From the NCBI GenBank assembly GCA_022494885.1, contig JAGVSM010003970.1, positions 88,606-152,605 of the forward strand: a DNA stretch of 64,000 nucleotides, in the 5' to 3' direction. The notes beneath the pieces are model-generated. The model ran no database searches. It was not told the DNA's origin and was given only the letters and a program-made list of their open reading frames with translations. Both the position numbers and the translations under genes were made by a program. Shown here piece after piece: positions 1-12,320 of this stretch. This stretch comes from Micrasema longulum (taxonomy: Eukaryota; Arthropoda; Insecta; Trichoptera; Brachycentridae). Within the stretch, counting starts at the first letter, position 1, and each line of letters begins with the position of its first letter.

Positions 1-364
1 TTCATTTTAAAAGCTTGCAGTCAAATAAAATCTGTACCTCAGAGAATTAAACATGAAAATCCACCATTTGCCGTGTTTAAGTCAAAAATGCAGAAAATAT
101 CGCAATAAGCTATTTTATACGTGAATAAAACACCAAAGCTCACTTTCGTCATAAAAATGTATTTTTAAGCCGAAATAAAAATCTAAAGTCCACTTTGTTT
201 TAATGCAAAAAAGTGGCAATAGACAGACATGGAACTTCAATGTGGAACATAAAAAAATATACATATATATACATTGATAGTTCTTTGTAGATGGAAATTA
301 TACCATTTGGTTAAAAAGTTTTGATGTTTAGGAAATTGTGGAAAATTTGAAAAATCAGACGGTA
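1..364. other. AT-rich intergenic DNA, nothing recognised
   Basis: No open reading frame of note, no tRNA-like box and no clear inverted repeat was seen. It abuts the MITE-like element that begins near 365. Confidence 0.4.
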
Positions 365-730
365 AACTATGGTAGTATTCTGAATCTTATCTTATTCTTA
401 TTCTGAAGAGAGTTATTAATTAGCGGATTTTTATTTTTTATTGCGACCACATTTTTCTTTATTTAATGATCACACTGAATGATTAAACGTCAATCTATGC
501 ATGAAACTGTTTTAAAAAACGAATACGGTTTGGTCAATTCAACCTAATTAAGTACTTTGGGCTTAGGGTCCTAAATGTTCTAAATGAAAACCATTATGTT
601 TGATTCCATGTGCTCATATTTATTTGACGATTAGTCATTAGTGTGGCCAGATATGAAGAAAAGTATAAACGCATGCAAAAAATAAAAAATCCTCAAATTA
701 ATCACTGTTTAAGGATTGATAAGATTCAAA
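365..730. repeat. MITE-like element with long inverted ends (family M1, copy 1)
   Basis: The left part (from TATTCTGAATCTTATC) and the right part (ending GATTCAAAATAGCAACCCTG) are imperfect reverse complements over roughly 100 bp, each containing a GGATTTTTATTTTTT-like stretch and a GTGTGGCCA or CACACTGA block. The same sequence recurs in opposite orientation at 17445-17835 and, interrupted, at 23965-24905. The end consensus CAGGGTTGGTATTCTGAA resembles hAT-type ends, but superfamily is not established. No coding capacity is seen. Confidence 0.65.
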
Positions 731-734
731 ATAG

Positions 735-1820
735 CAACCCTGTGCCTCGATTATGAACGCTATCTTCATCTGTATATATCGAGACGGTATACTTAACTTC
801 TGCAATATCTGTATCTTACCTCGGTATGTTCTACCTACTTGTCATACCGACATCATATTATGATCGAAACAAACCAATGGAATGACCGCAAACAATTAGT
901 CCGCGTTCCTTACGTCATTAACATTTAAAATAGTTCTCATTTATATTTTAAATAGGGTTCTGTAATAAAAAGAGCTCACTTCAAAGCGATTATAACCTTC
1001 AATAAATCTCAATTCAAGCAAAAAATGCTCCCTTGAACATGAATTTTGCATGACTTTTGAAAATCACCTAGACGGAACGCTTAACGATCGTCTGTATGTA
1101 TCTACCGATCGACTACAAAGTCGGCTCTTTTAACGTCTCGATGCATACACTCGGAAAGATAGTAAAAAATATGGAAAAATATCATATCTAAATTCTTTTT
1201 TTAGAGTGGTAACTTTCTAACGCCTAGATACTCTTATTTGTTAATAGGACAGAATCTAGAGACATTATTTTCACATCTAGGCGTTCGTTTTATTAAAGTG
1301 ACAGTTATGTCGGAATTTAATTCGACTTCAAAACTGACTTATTTCTCTCTCATATTTTTAATAGGCTTTTAAGAAAAAAAGTGCCAACCTAAAACGATTA
1401 AAAATTTTAATAAATCATAATTAAAGGAAAAATTGCTAAGTGGAACAAAATTTTTGACTCTTTTAATGCGTAGATAAACGTATCGAGGGGTTTTAGACCC
1501 GTCGGTATAAAACGATGCACTTACATCAAAACTTGATGGTGGGTATCGGTACTATACCTTTGTAGTCGGTCGGGAGACTTTTATCTTCAACTATGACGTC
1601 ATACTGAAGCTACGTCATTTTAGAGCGTAGATATGTGTACCGTGAGGTACGCTTTCCCTTGATTAATATCGATGTACGTACCCAAAACTTGACGGGGGGG
1701 GGTCGGTAGTATATCATGATAATCGCTAGAGGGAATTTATCTTCAACTATACCGTTAAGGTGAAGGTATGACGTATTTATCTTCCCATCATAATCGAGGC
1801 CCTGAGCTACTATTTTAAAC
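735..1820. repeat. Diverged internally repetitive DNA
   Basis: Two blocks about 405 bp apart (near 1000-1060 and 1405-1465) share the pattern of AATAAATC, then AAAAATTGCT or AAAAATGCT, then a TTTTGACTCTTTT-like end. A second pair about 160 bp apart (near 1505-1620 and 1665-1790) shares an AAAACTTGA block, a GTCGGTA block and TTATCTTCAACTAT. The first 130 bp recur at about 10835-10975. It looks like an old transposon or satellite relic; no coding signal. Confidence 0.4.
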
Positions 1821-1825
1821 GCTCA

Positions 1826-1948
1826 CGCGTCCGGTATTCTGAACACAAATGCACGTGTAGAAAACGTATTTTTAACGCGTATTTACGTGCTAAACACACG
1901 CTAACAGAGCAATCTCTTCGCGCAAAATTCCGTTCAGAATACCAGCCC
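1826..1948. repeat. Small foldback element with GGTATTCTGAAC ends
   Basis: A perfect 12-bp inverted repeat, GGTATTCTGAAC and GTTCAGAATACC, bounds about 100 bp whose interior also folds (GCACGTG...ACGTGC flanking an AACGTATTTTTAACGCG centre). The terminal motif matches the ends of the M1 elements in this window, so it is probably a short, internally deleted relative. Confidence 0.6.
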
Positions 1949-2832
1949 TAGAGTTGAAGGAGAGAAACAAGGGATATAAAAACAGGGAAGAAAAAGAGAA
2001 TAAAAAAGTAGTAAACGGAATAAAATGAAAAAATAATTAAAAGTAAGAAAACTAATAACTGTTTCGCTAGTGTAAGGTAAGGTCATCATGTTCATGATTA
2101 TGCAAGAGATAAGACAGGCTTCTTTTTTCGACATTTATGCAGATAGATTTTCCATTATGACAAAGATAAATATGCGTTAGGCACCAACAAGTCTCACCAA
2201 ATTTTCTCTCATTACATGATCATGATTTAAGTTGTAGCGAGGTACACAGGTATGCCCAGGTGGTAACTTTTCACGATTTGAATTAAGTAACAAAATTACC
2301 TAACATGCATTTGACAGCCATTTGTTTTGACAATGTTATAAAACTCACACGAGATGCCATGAAAATGTGAACTTTCTTCACCAAAGGTCATTTGATTTGA
2401 TATGTTAAAACTTGTTTGTCAACTAAATTCATTTAGAATTTAAGTGGCACCATTAAGTCTACAAAGTAGTGGTATCCTCGTAGGTATAATTACTACAAAT
2501 GGAGAAGTTCAGGGCTACGGGAAATCGGATATACAAAAAAGTTTTCTCACACGCAGTAAAAATTAGAGCATTTTGTACCGTAAAGTTTTTTGAAAATGTA
2601 TGAATTTTTTTTTTTTTTATACTTTTACATTGTTTGTATTCTTTTTTTATACCTAAAAATGTTCCCCACTGGAGTGGGGTGTCCCGCGCCGAGAGAAACA
2701 TTTTACAAAATGTGAAACATGCCTAAGATCAGCTATTTAACAAAGTTAACATAATAATAACAATAAAAATACGTAATTACAAGAAGAATAGGGTTAAGTT
2801 GGGCTGCTTTCGGCAAGCTAAAGTATCAACAA
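1949..2832. other. Intergenic; contains one block shared with 6515-6650
   Basis: No gene recognised. The segment about 2485-2625 is similar, in direct orientation, to about 6515-6650 (shared GCAGTAAAAATT and TGAAAATGTA blocks in the same order), so both are copies of one dispersed repeat. A related stretch appears inverted near 9510-9540. The rest is unexplained AT-rich sequence. Confidence 0.4.
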
Positions 2833-3058
2833 TATTTTGAGTTTGTCCAAATTTTTGTAGATATAGACTGGATTCAATTCCCTGGGGAGCTGTTAACATT
2901 AACATATTGCAACAGAGATGAAGAACATTTTAGAGAAGGTAATATAGAAATCTAGGCCAAACCAGCCAATGACAGGTCATAAGCCATGTAGATGCCTAGA
3001 CTTCTATATTACCTTCTCTAAAATGCTCGTCATATCTGTTGTATATCTAAAGAATATT
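2833..3058. repeat. Repeat family R, palindromic copy
   Basis: The left half runs from AATATTTTGAGTTTGTCC through GGGGAGCTGTTAAC and ACAGAGATGAAGAACATTTT to TCTAGGC. The right half is an inverted copy of the TCTAGGC-to-ACAGATATG portion. The centre retains the family core (CCAGCCAATGACAGGTCATAAGCC). It is a foldback variant of the R repeat found about 14 times in the window. No open reading frame. Confidence 0.7.
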
Positions 3059-3074
3059 TTTTAAAGAAACGCGT

Positions 3075-3585
3075 CCTAGCATGCTCAAACAAAAGACAAG
3101 TCTACATATAAATCATGTAGGTATATGGCCGGTGACGAAATACGGACTAAAAACCATGTCTGTGACAGAGAAAAGTATTCAGAAACTTAAATACACGCAA
3201 CGATCCATGAAAAGACAGATGCTCAATGTATGCCTAAGAGACATAATCAGAAATGAAGATTTAGGGCGCCGAACCGGAGTTTTAGATAACATGGATCGTG
3301 TAGCAAAACTAAAGCAGTGTGCATGACACTTGGCGGGGCGAAATGATGGCAGGTGGACACCCAGAATAATTAAGTGGAGACCATGGGCAAACAAAGGATG
3401 TGTTGGAAGGCCACAGACAAGATGGGTCGATGACATTGCCTATATAGCCGGTAAAACATGGATGATGAGAGCGGGTGATAGGAAGGAATGGAGACGTTTG
3501 GAAGAGGCCTTTATCCAGCAGTGGAGAACAATGTTGAACAAGGCTGAGAACAAGGCTGAAGAAGAAGAAGAAGTAGAAGAGTGAT
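3075..3585 (+). mobile_element. LINE ORF2 C-terminus, RTE-like, degenerate
   Basis: Translation gives the typical end of an RTE-type endonuclease-reverse transcriptase: a YG...M..TEKSIQKL stretch, QRSMKRQML, RNEDLGRRTG, then after an in-frame stop near 3325 DGRWTPRIIKWRP, GRPQTRWVDDI, a tryptophan-rich W.R..EAF.QQW motif, and a (GAA)n-type simple repeat tail. In this family the segment follows the RT domain. The element is 5'-truncated and broken by a stop, so it is not functional. Clade assignment is from motif memory. Confidence 0.8.
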
Positions 3586-3589
3586 TTGT

Positions 3590-4465
3590 TTGTCAGTTCG
3601 GAAATATACTTTGAACGTGACGCACGTTGGTTTAAAATGTTTTATTTTATATATAAGGCGAAATGTAGGACTATGTAGGTACATAAAATACCTTGCGGAG
3701 GTAGCCCCTTGGTTTGTGTTTTGTGCCTTAATCACTGCAATTTTAGACAAATTAAATTTATTTATCGTAGAACTCTAATTATCCGAACTCTGACTGTCTG
3801 GATCGCTTTCAGAATTTCTGAAAAAAAAATAATACGGAAACGAACTGCGATACGCAAAATAATGATTATGTCTACGCGCGCCATTGTGCTTCCCTCCGCG
3901 AATTGTCCTTCCTTTCCTCCACTCTTCGTTTGACCTGCTACTTGAGTACTAATTTCAATTCTATTTTAATAGACTTTTTTTCGGAAAAAATCCAATCATC
4001 CGATTTTTTATTATACGACTGATGTCCAGTCCCAATTGATTCGGAAATTTACAGTGGTACTGTATTTGCTTTTACGCATCCGTAAAATGTATTAAAAACA
4101 CAATATTTATAAATTCTTTGTCGTAAATAAATAATCTCACTTCAATTTCCGAAATCCGCTAATTGCGTCTGAGGAAATATGTAAGTATATTTTTAATCAT
4201 CAATATAATATTGCATAAGCCGTCATTACTTATACCAACTTAATTCTTTAAGACTGTGAGAATTATTTCTGTTTTATGATTAGTGGTTGACAAAAATGCA
4301 CGCACGTTTAATTACTGTTTGACTTTAAAGACAGGTGAACTTGGATTATTATTAACTGAGGATTTTCACCAATGCATATAATTCGTGCTGCGTAAATCGG
4401 GATAAGTCAAAAAAACTTTAAAGTACTTTTTTAACATAATTAAAATTCAAATGAAAACATTTTGT
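3590..4465. other. Intergenic, nothing firm
   Basis: No coding gene is recognised. Stretches such as TAATTATCCGAACTCTGA near 3775 and ATCCGATTTTTTATTATACG near 3996 resemble pogo/Tigger terminal sequences but no matching inverted end was found, so no element is called. Confidence 0.3.
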
Positions 4466-5412
<947 letters not shown>

Positions 5413-5417
5413 TGTAG

Positions 5418-5585
5418 AGCCAAAGATTGTGAGAGACTAAAAGCTAGTTTTTTTAACGCGTCATATGTGTCAGGCAAACTATTCCATATTTCAAATATTA
5501 TTGATTCTGCTTTGGACAGTTGTTTTATAGCTGTCCATTTGTGCTGAGAAATTAAATTAGATTTCTGTCTTTTGAATGTGGTCAT
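5418..5585 (-). mobile_element. Possible LINE reverse transcriptase C-terminal scrap
   Basis: On the minus strand the open stretch reads ...FEIWNSLPDTYDALKKL..., resembling the IWNSLP motif found near the end of jockey/CR1-like LINE reverse transcriptases. It is short and cut off next to the mariner end, so it may be the target into which the mariner inserted. Weak evidence. Confidence 0.35.
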
Positions 5586-6514
5586 TTGCGGACGGGCTAA
5601 AGAGTGATAGAGAGTATGCCGTACGAGTCGAAGTTTGTTCGGCGGGTCTATCTACTCGTAAGTTAAAAGGTTGCTTGAGATAAGATGAAATTGGAGTCTA
5701 TGTCCGAAGAGGGCGAAGAGCCGCAAACGTCTAGGCAAAGGGCCGCATGCAGCTCGCGAGCCGCTCCTGCCGACCTCTGCCCTATACCTATGTGGGTACA
5801 TTTCCTTATTTTTACTTATTATAGTTTCTTTTAGTTTTTCTTAAGTTATTCTTACTTTTGACTTAATGTACATACTTGTATTACACTGTTGCACTTAAGT
5901 GCAACATGTATTACTAATAAAAAAATATATTGTTAATGTAGATTAAATGCAAATAATTAATGTAATTTATAAGAACCTGCTGACGAGTTGTATGTATGCA
6001 ACTCAGCAGGACTTTAATTTAAGAATATTTTGTAAATATTTTTGAAAAATATTTTTTTTTAAATTAATGTAAAGGTAGGGTGTATAAATAAATAAGTATT
6101 TAAATATAAGTTATTACATCATTAAAATAGAATTCCATTAAGAAATGTAAATAAATAACTTAAATAAAATAAACCTTTATCAATTTTGATGGAATAGCCT
6201 TAATGAATTTTTTAAATGTACTGAATTAACAAAAAATCTTACATTTATTAAAATTTAATACTTAACTCTGTTTCACTAACAGTCGCGGACCTTCGCTTCT
6301 TTATTACGAATATAAATATTGGCGTTTTGCCTTGCCGAGTTTTAAATAGATAATAGTCGCCTTGTTGCGCATTGCATCCAAAAAACATGGTGTGTACTTT
6401 AGAAATTAAATTCTTGCGTGAAATATTGCGAAAGATTCTACTTCATAAATTAAGTTCTAAGATTTGAAAATTAAACAAAATAGTAAAAGGTTATACGTCA
6501 TCCAAAAGAAAAAA
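5586..6514. other. Intergenic with two strong hairpins, no gene
   Basis: No gene recognised. The stretch 6085-6170 is similar to 53610-53695 (both contain AAGTTATTACATCATTA and GGAATTCCAT or GAATTCCAT), so a dispersed repeat passes through here. A GC-rich stretch near 5700-5775 has no identified origin. Confidence 0.35.
5887..6011. repeat. Perfect 20-bp palindrome and a neighbouring stem-loop
   Basis: 5887-5906 is a perfect palindrome with half-site TGTTGCACTT. At 5977-6011 CCTGCTGACGAGTTG pairs with CAACTCAGCAGG around a TATGTATG loop, with one bulge. An AATAAA lies between them. The arrangement resembles the structured 3' end of a retroelement, but no coding part was identified upstream. 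Confidence 0.5.
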
Positions 6515-6650
6515 ATTTGCTCTATAAGAATGAGGAACTTCAGCCCTACGAGAAATTAGATTCAATAAATGTTTTCTTGCGCGCAGTAAAAATTGTAGCA
6601 TTAAATTGTACTGCAAAGTTTCCTGAAAATGTACGAAAAAAAGTGTTTTA
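6515..6650. repeat. Dispersed repeat, second copy of the 2485-2625 block
   Basis: Shares in order GAACTTCAG.CCTACG, GTTTTCTTGCGCGCAGTAAA and TGAAAATGTACGA with 2485-2625. No coding signal and no clear ends. Confidence 0.5.
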
Positions 6651-6744
6651 GTAACTATGTTGACTAAATGGACAAACACAAACTTACTTACACTTAATGA
6701 AAAAAATGCAATATTTTCCATTTTGAATCTAGAAAAAAATATCA

Positions 6745-7865
6745 TAAAGTAGATGCCAACGACTAACTGAAATTGAACATGTTAATTACTTAAGACTAAC
6801 AATAGATAGACAATTGACATGGACAGCTCACATCAATAATTTAATTAGCAAAGTGGCGACATTATCGAGGCTTTTTTTTTCAAATCAAAAACTTTGTTCC
6901 AAAAACGGAAAAAATTCTAATGTACGAAGCCTATGTAAAAACTAAAATATGTTATATGCAACTACTATGGGAACAGGAAATCAAAATAACATAAACAGAC
7001 TACAAAGACAGCAAAATAAAATATTAAAGTTAGTATATGACCTTCCCTATCTAACAGCAACTAAAGAACTTTTTAAACAAACAAAGCAATTAAATGTAAC
7101 TGAACTCTTGTAACTAGAATCCTTAAAATGTATTCATAAATTAGCCACTGATGTAATTGTAGACAAAGAACTAAAAATTGAATAAAATTGTAGTAAACAT
7201 GGACACAATATGAGAATGTCAGAAAAATATCATACACAACCTTCTAAAACGAGACAAGGACATTCGAGACTAATAAACCATGGACTGAAATAATACAATA
7301 AACTACCAGACAAAACTCAGCAAAAGACGCAGACAACCTTATACAAAAGACATTAAAAATAATATCATTAAGTGTTGTCAAGTTACGGAAGGTGTTGACC
7401 TCGTTCTTTCATGACATTGGTCGTAGGGAGTCAGAAAATTTGATGAATGCCACGGATTGGAGAACCTTACTGGATGTCAAAAATAAAATATAAAAAATAA
7501 GGAATAATTTAAAAAATATATTTTTATAGATGACAACCATGAAGTTTCGCATAAATAAATTGTCTATGTTTTTATGAATGTATGTATGTATATGCGCATG
7601 GGTGTATGTACGTGTGTGTGTATGTACATGTGTATATATGTGTATTTATATATATGTGTATGTCTGTATGTATATGAATCAAAATGTTTATCCGAATAAG
7701 TTTATATTTTGTTTGTCTGTGCTCTATATTAATTCGTTAACTATTATAATATATTAAAATGTAATTGCCTAGCTTGGAACGGGGTATGTACCCTTGTTAG
7801 CTGGGCAAAGTGAATATCGAATTGTATTTTGATAAAGAGTGTGAATAAATAAATTAATAAATTAA
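6745..7865 (+). mobile_element. LINE reverse transcriptase C-terminus and 3' end, degenerate
   Basis: Frame-broken translation gives EHVNYLRLTIDRQLTWTAHI, then INRLQRQQNKILKLVYDLPY and LNVTEL, the usual thumb/C-terminal stretch of jockey- or CR1-like LINEs. From about 7373 a 3' non-coding part follows with TATG/TGTG simple repeats and a (AAATAAAT)n tail. That 3' part is repeated almost unchanged at 21453-21925, so both are tails of one LINE family. Multiple stops make the copy inactive. Confidence 0.75.
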
Positions 7866-8257
7866 TTAACAGAAAAATGTGAATTTAAAAGTAATAATAT
7901 TTTGTTAAATTTATGTAACTCGTAAGGTTATTTATTTATCAATGAAATTTAATATATATTTTTAAAACCCATGATAAGAGAGTTGCCTAAGATTTCCGGT
8001 TTGCTTACCGTCAATGGACCAATGCCAATGGGTAGAACTGATCGATAATAAGCGGAAGGGAACCTCTGACGTCACGCAGAGTTATTTCAGGAATACTAAA
8101 CATTAAAAAAACATAGCGCTTATAATACGATATATAAAAATTTAAAGAAAAAATGAATTCGTTTAATAGTCCATTAACAAATAAAAAACAACTTAACCAC
8201 CTCATTGTGTTTGCTTTTACGTAACATATATTATTTTATTGATCGGGTTTATTATTT

Positions 8258-8430
8258 ATGAATCGGGTTGTGGTCCCGTGGCTAGTGTTGCGGACTTACG
8301 GATCAGAAGTCCGGGGTTCGAACCCCACTCTACCACATCTTGATTTCCATGTTTTAATAATGAGTTATTTACAACTCGTTGAAAATAGCCACCAAAATTT
8401 AAATATTCAGATAAGTTATAAGAACAATGT
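8258..8430 (+). mobile_element. tRNA-derived SINE, family 1
   Basis: The head folds like a tRNA: TGTGGT pairs with ACCACA, and a T-arm GGGGTTCGAACCCC contains a perfect RNA polymerase III B box. An A-box-like GTGGCTAGTGTTGCGG lies upstream. The body holds GAGTTATTTACAACTCG. Three more copies on the opposite strand at 27440-27620, 36215-36300 and 50885-50995 show it is a SINE, not a tRNA gene. It sits inside the 7975-9457 element. Confidence 0.8.
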
Positions 8431-8762
8431 TTCGAGTATGTCCAAATGCTTGCAGACTAGCTGGATTTTCTCCCTGGGAAGTTGTTCATATTTAAATTTG
8501 TTGCAAAAGAGAGGGAAAACATTTTTTAAAAAGAAGGTATAGGAGTCTAGGCATTTACAGAGCTTATGATCTGTCATTGGCTGGTTTAAGTGACCATTTT
8601 ACACTCTGTGTAACATTCACCATTCTGCCTATGTTTGAACATCCACATTTCTTCAACTCTTCCATATGTTGTGAAGTAAAAGAGCTGAAACCTTTATCAT
8701 GATGCCTCCCATATTCCCTTTTCAAAAATGTTTTCCCTCTGTGTTGCAAGAAATTTAAAAAT
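8428..8762 (+). repeat. Repeat family R, subtype A, with inverted ends
   Basis: From TTTCGAGTATGTCCAAATG, then ATTTGTTGCAAAAGAGAGGG and AGTCTAGGCATTTACAG, through the family core (GACCTGTCATTGGCTGG in variant form, ATTCACCATTCTGCC, AAAGAGCTGAAACC) to an inverted end (CATATTCCCTTTTCAAAAATG, then CCCTCTGTGTTGCAA). About 45 bp at each side are reverse complements. It lies directly downstream of the family 1 SINE. Confidence 0.7.
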
Positions 8763-9548
8763 TATAAAATGCTCATATTTCTCATTTCAATTTTCTTTTA
8801 AAGTTTTATTTTAAGCTTTCAAAATGGAATGTCTTTAATTAAAAATATATGTGCGTGATAAAAAAATAAAGAGCAATGGGTGAAAGTACCCAAAACCATA
8901 ATAATTATTTAAATAATAAACTTATAAACCATCCTGTAAATTTTTTATTTTGTGGGTTATGGCGTTTGACCTAAATATGGTTGATATATAAAGAAGATAC
9001 AATTAAAAACTAGAAGGACAATCTAAGAAAAACTGTTATTTTTTTAAGAATATGTGGCTTAGGGGCTTGGTGGATATCCGGTATCCAGCCAAACCAATTT
9101 TTACTTTTGGGCCTCGCTAAGTTCGTGGTCTGTGGAAACAAACCAATGACTCTTGAAGCATTTAAAGCCAATATAACACGCACCATTTCGAAAAATCGTC
9201 GGAAAACGTAATCAAGAATAAAGTTCAGCGGTTTTTTCTTTTTTTACCATTATTAAAAGACCATTAAACTAAGCCAAAAAAAAACATTATATTTTTATGT
9301 ATCGATTTTCAGCGCTATGATTTTTTAAAGTTTTGTATTTCTGAAATTAATCCGCGTGTGACGTCTCAAGTTCTCTTACATTTCTTCAGCATCAGTTCTG
9401 CCGATTGGTCCGTAGACGATAAGTAAACCGGAAATCTTACACAACTCTCTTATTATTGGTTGAATCGTATGAACCAGTGACGTCGTTCAAAGAAGTTCGT
9501 TTTTGTTAAAGTATTTTTTTCGTACATTTTCAAAAAACTTTGCCGTAT

Positions 9549-9990
9549 AATAGGGAAATATCACTACTACGAATTCCGATAAAAATACATGCAATGGATT
9601 TAGAATACTTCATTTTATTTTCGAAATCGATACGGATATTGCGGAGAAATGTTTTCATTCATAAATGTCGATAAAATTCGATAAAAATACGTTTGTGGAA
9701 AAACGCGACGTGTTGTTGTGACGTCAAGATTCGTGATTTGTTCTACACAAATTTCAATGGCCAGGAACAAATAAACATGAATCGTGATGTATTAGGGGCG
9801 AGGCCAATAGAATCTTCGTTTTTGCTGGAACTCAATACTACAAATTTTTGGACTGAAGTTCCTCATTGGACGTTCAGAATGCGTTACATACCTGTTAGTC
9901 GCAAAGGCCATTATATTGACGAAATAAAAAATAAAAAATATGTGAATTTTAGTTTTATAGTAATAACCTAATAGAGTCGCCCATCTGGCG
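9549..9990 (-). repeat. Half of a TIR element related to 31618-32042
   Basis: 9549-9660 (AATAGGGAAATATC, CGATAAAAATA.ATG, TTTCGAAATCGATACGGATAT) matches the inverted right part of the element at 31618-32042. A 92-codon open frame at 9693-9971 follows; its product is not recognised and has no start context or homology that I know. It could be a relic of the element's own gene. Confidence 0.45.
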
Positions 9991-11170
9991 AAAAAACATT
10001 CTATGAAATTTGACCATGAAGTTAGCTACAGATTACAGCAATACAACAAGGCCGCAGGTACTTGGGTTGAGAATTGCGACCGTAAACCCGAACTGTCCAT
10101 TATACGTTTGTTGTCAAACTAAAAATCAAACTAAATTCGAACCAAAAATTTAGAACAATTTTGTTCCATGCAATAGAGCTTAAGAGCTTCTTTAGAGAAT
10201 TATTACTTGCTTATTTATTTTTAAATTTAAAGTTGTATGACGGAAAGAACACCTGGTACATAATATAATCAATAAAAAATGTATAGCTAAACATCATTCA
10301 TAAAAAACGCTATGCGGCATTTGAAAAATAATTTTAAATATCATAACCATGCTTCATTTGTATGCAAAACACAATAATTTTGCTTATTTAAGCCAAATAG
10401 TTCTTCTGTTATATGTCAAAGTACTAAAAGTGGGCACGTTATGATATCAGTTTTATGCAAATAAACGTTAAATTTCCCAAATAAAAAAAATGCACTTTTA
10501 ACAGGAAATATATTTAAAACTGCATTCTAATACATTTTAAATTATATGTTAATTTATACACGAAATTAAAAAATAATACAAATTATATTCGGGTTATTTT
10601 GTGCAGTGCAGATGAGGGCACACCTATTTACATTATATGTTAATGTGATGCCTTACGTCATAAAAAAAGTCGAATCCTCGGGGGACCACTGGTTAAACCT
10701 AAGGATGTTAAAGAGCTCGCCCCCTACGTAATAGCCCGATACTTTACGGATTTGGGCTTGGAGGGGAAGATTTAGCAAAATGTAAGAAAAATTAAAACTC
10801 TCGCCGTCCACGCAGTTAAGTTCTCAGGCTCTTTGGAGACCAGTGCCGCGATTATGATCGCTTTTTTCATCTGTACATATCGATACTGTACACTTAACTT
10901 CTGTACTATGTCTATCTACCTTAGTATGTTCTAAAAACTTGTCATCTCGGTGTCATATGATCGCATTTTATATATTTAGCAGATGCTAGATAGTCTAGCC
11001 ACTGTATTTAGCGGTTCGGATTCAAAACTGTCAAAATTGTATACATACAGAAAACTTTATTTTATTTTGTCTCTTTGGGCCCGTCTCTAGGCCATATTAC
11101 ATTGGGAAGTTAACATTTATCCTTCTATGTTAACATTACTTCGTTTACAAAATAAAATTATGTTTTCTAC
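9991..11170. other. Intergenic, one dispersed repeat
   Basis: No gene recognised. The stretch 10835-10975 (CGATTATGATCGC, CATCTGTACATATCGA, ACTTAACTTCTG, AACTTGTCAT) is a second copy of about 750-870. The stretch 10660-10760 is GC-richer, of unknown origin. The rest is plain AT-rich DNA. Confidence 0.4.
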
Positions 11171-11975
11171 ATAGAATTAAGAATAGTCCAGAAGGAGCAT
11201 AGAATCATATTTGAATACATCGGACTGTGTCCAATAATCCTCCCACTATGCCCCACTTTTGTCACGCGCATTTGTGATGCCGCCGCGTAATGTTGCACGA
11301 TGGGAAAAAATATAATTATAACACAAATGAAAGGTTAAAAAAAGCAATCTGTTAATTTCTCTAAAATTTTATTGTGCACGCGGAAATATTGATTGACACA
11401 ACAGAGTAGATAAGAAAAGGGTCATTTTATAAGAGTGATTGAATTAATGAACTTTAAACTTAAAATATAAAACAAATTTTATTCTACATAAAACGGATAT
11501 TTTTATATCATGTTAAATAATATTTGATGTTATAAAGACAATGTCAGTAAAATGTCTACAAGAGAGTTGTTTAATCCGAGGTCCAATTTTCATTAGTTCT
11601 CTCATTAGATGAGCAAAGTAGGGTAAAAAAAATACTACCCTGGCAACACTAACGAAACGTTAATTTTGTTTCTTCGACAATCTGACAGATGGGAAAGTAA
11701 TTCAATTTTTAAGTAATGCATTTGTTACATACACATTCATTTGCTAATTACACATGAAATGTGATCCCATCCCGTTTCTTTAAGATCCTAGCAGTATTTC
11801 TACACTTTAAAAGGACTTAACACGGCATAGTTGAATTCAAATCAGGAGTTGCGTACTGAGCGACGTCTACAAAGAAACTAATGGGTCAAAACGTAAACCT
11901 ACTCATTAATGAGAAGTTTAGTCGCCTTCTGTTTGATTTGCGTATGAGGTTTCTAGACTATTCTTAATTTTATGG
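11171..11975. repeat. ~0.8 kb TIR element, family T1, copy 1
   Basis: Starts ATAGAATTAAGAATAGTCCA and ends in its near reverse complement (CTAGACTATTCTTAATTTTA). A second copy of the whole unit lies inverted at 28415-29252, sharing ordered internal blocks such as CTCATTAGATGAGCAAA and GAGCGACGTCTACAAAGAAA. No transposase seen; non-autonomous DNA transposon of unassigned superfamily. Confidence 0.75.
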
Positions 11976-12085
11976 TTTTCTGTACAAAAAGTATAATTTT
12001 ATGAATATTTTTTTTTTCTAAACATGTTCTATTACAGATTACCGGCAAAGATACTTTGAATTTTCAAACATATATAAATTTTATC

Positions 12086-12320
12086 TTATCTTATAGACAG
12101 TCGAAGTTAACTCTGTTAATTTCCGATTGAAACTGCCCCCCTGGTTGGTATTCCAAACGCTCTCGCGGCTGTATTATCTCGTGTATTTGCATACAAAATA
12201 CACGAGAAAAACTGTTTTCTCGTGCCTCGAGAGCGGTTCCGAATAGCACGCTTGAGAACCCGTCACAATAGATCTTTACAGGTCGCAGTGACGTCAGGAG
12301 CTTATATATCATTGACTCCA
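12086..12320. repeat. Long imperfect hairpin
   Basis: The centre TCTCGTGTATTT...AAATACACGAGA (about 12177-12207) is a perfect 12-bp stem. Further out GGTATTCCAAACGCTCTCG pairs with CGAGAGCGGTTCCGAAT. No promoter, RNA gene or transposon family is recognised; it is probably a foldback MITE, and its GGTATTCCAA edge is similar to M1 ends. Confidence 0.5.

Larger units (their letters stand above)
7975..9457. repeat. DNA element with ~110 bp inverted ends, carrying nested repeats
   Basis: The left end (CCATGATAAGAGAGTTGCC, then GATTTCCGGTTTGCTTACCG, then a GACGTCAC block) is matched by the inverted right end 9350-9457 (GTGACGTC, then CGGTAAGTAAACCGGAAATC-like order, then AACTCTCTTATTATTGG). No transposase is visible. 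A tRNA-derived SINE and an R repeat lie inside, so the element predates both. Non-autonomous DNA transposon of unknown superfamily. Confidence 0.65.

Noticed and set aside
7560..7700. Telomeric or functional satellite
   Set aside because: The TATG/TGTG array is part of a LINE 3' end, repeated with the rest of it at 21453-21925.
8264..8337. A functional tRNA gene (cloverleaf-like head with perfect B box)
   Set aside because: The same head occurs at least three more times with a shared non-tRNA body, and the anticodon arm is irregular, so it is a tRNA-derived SINE.
9693..9971. 92-codon open frame as a host gene
   Set aside because: No recognisable domain, flanked by TIR-element sequence, and no splice or poly(A) context; kept only as a possible element relic.
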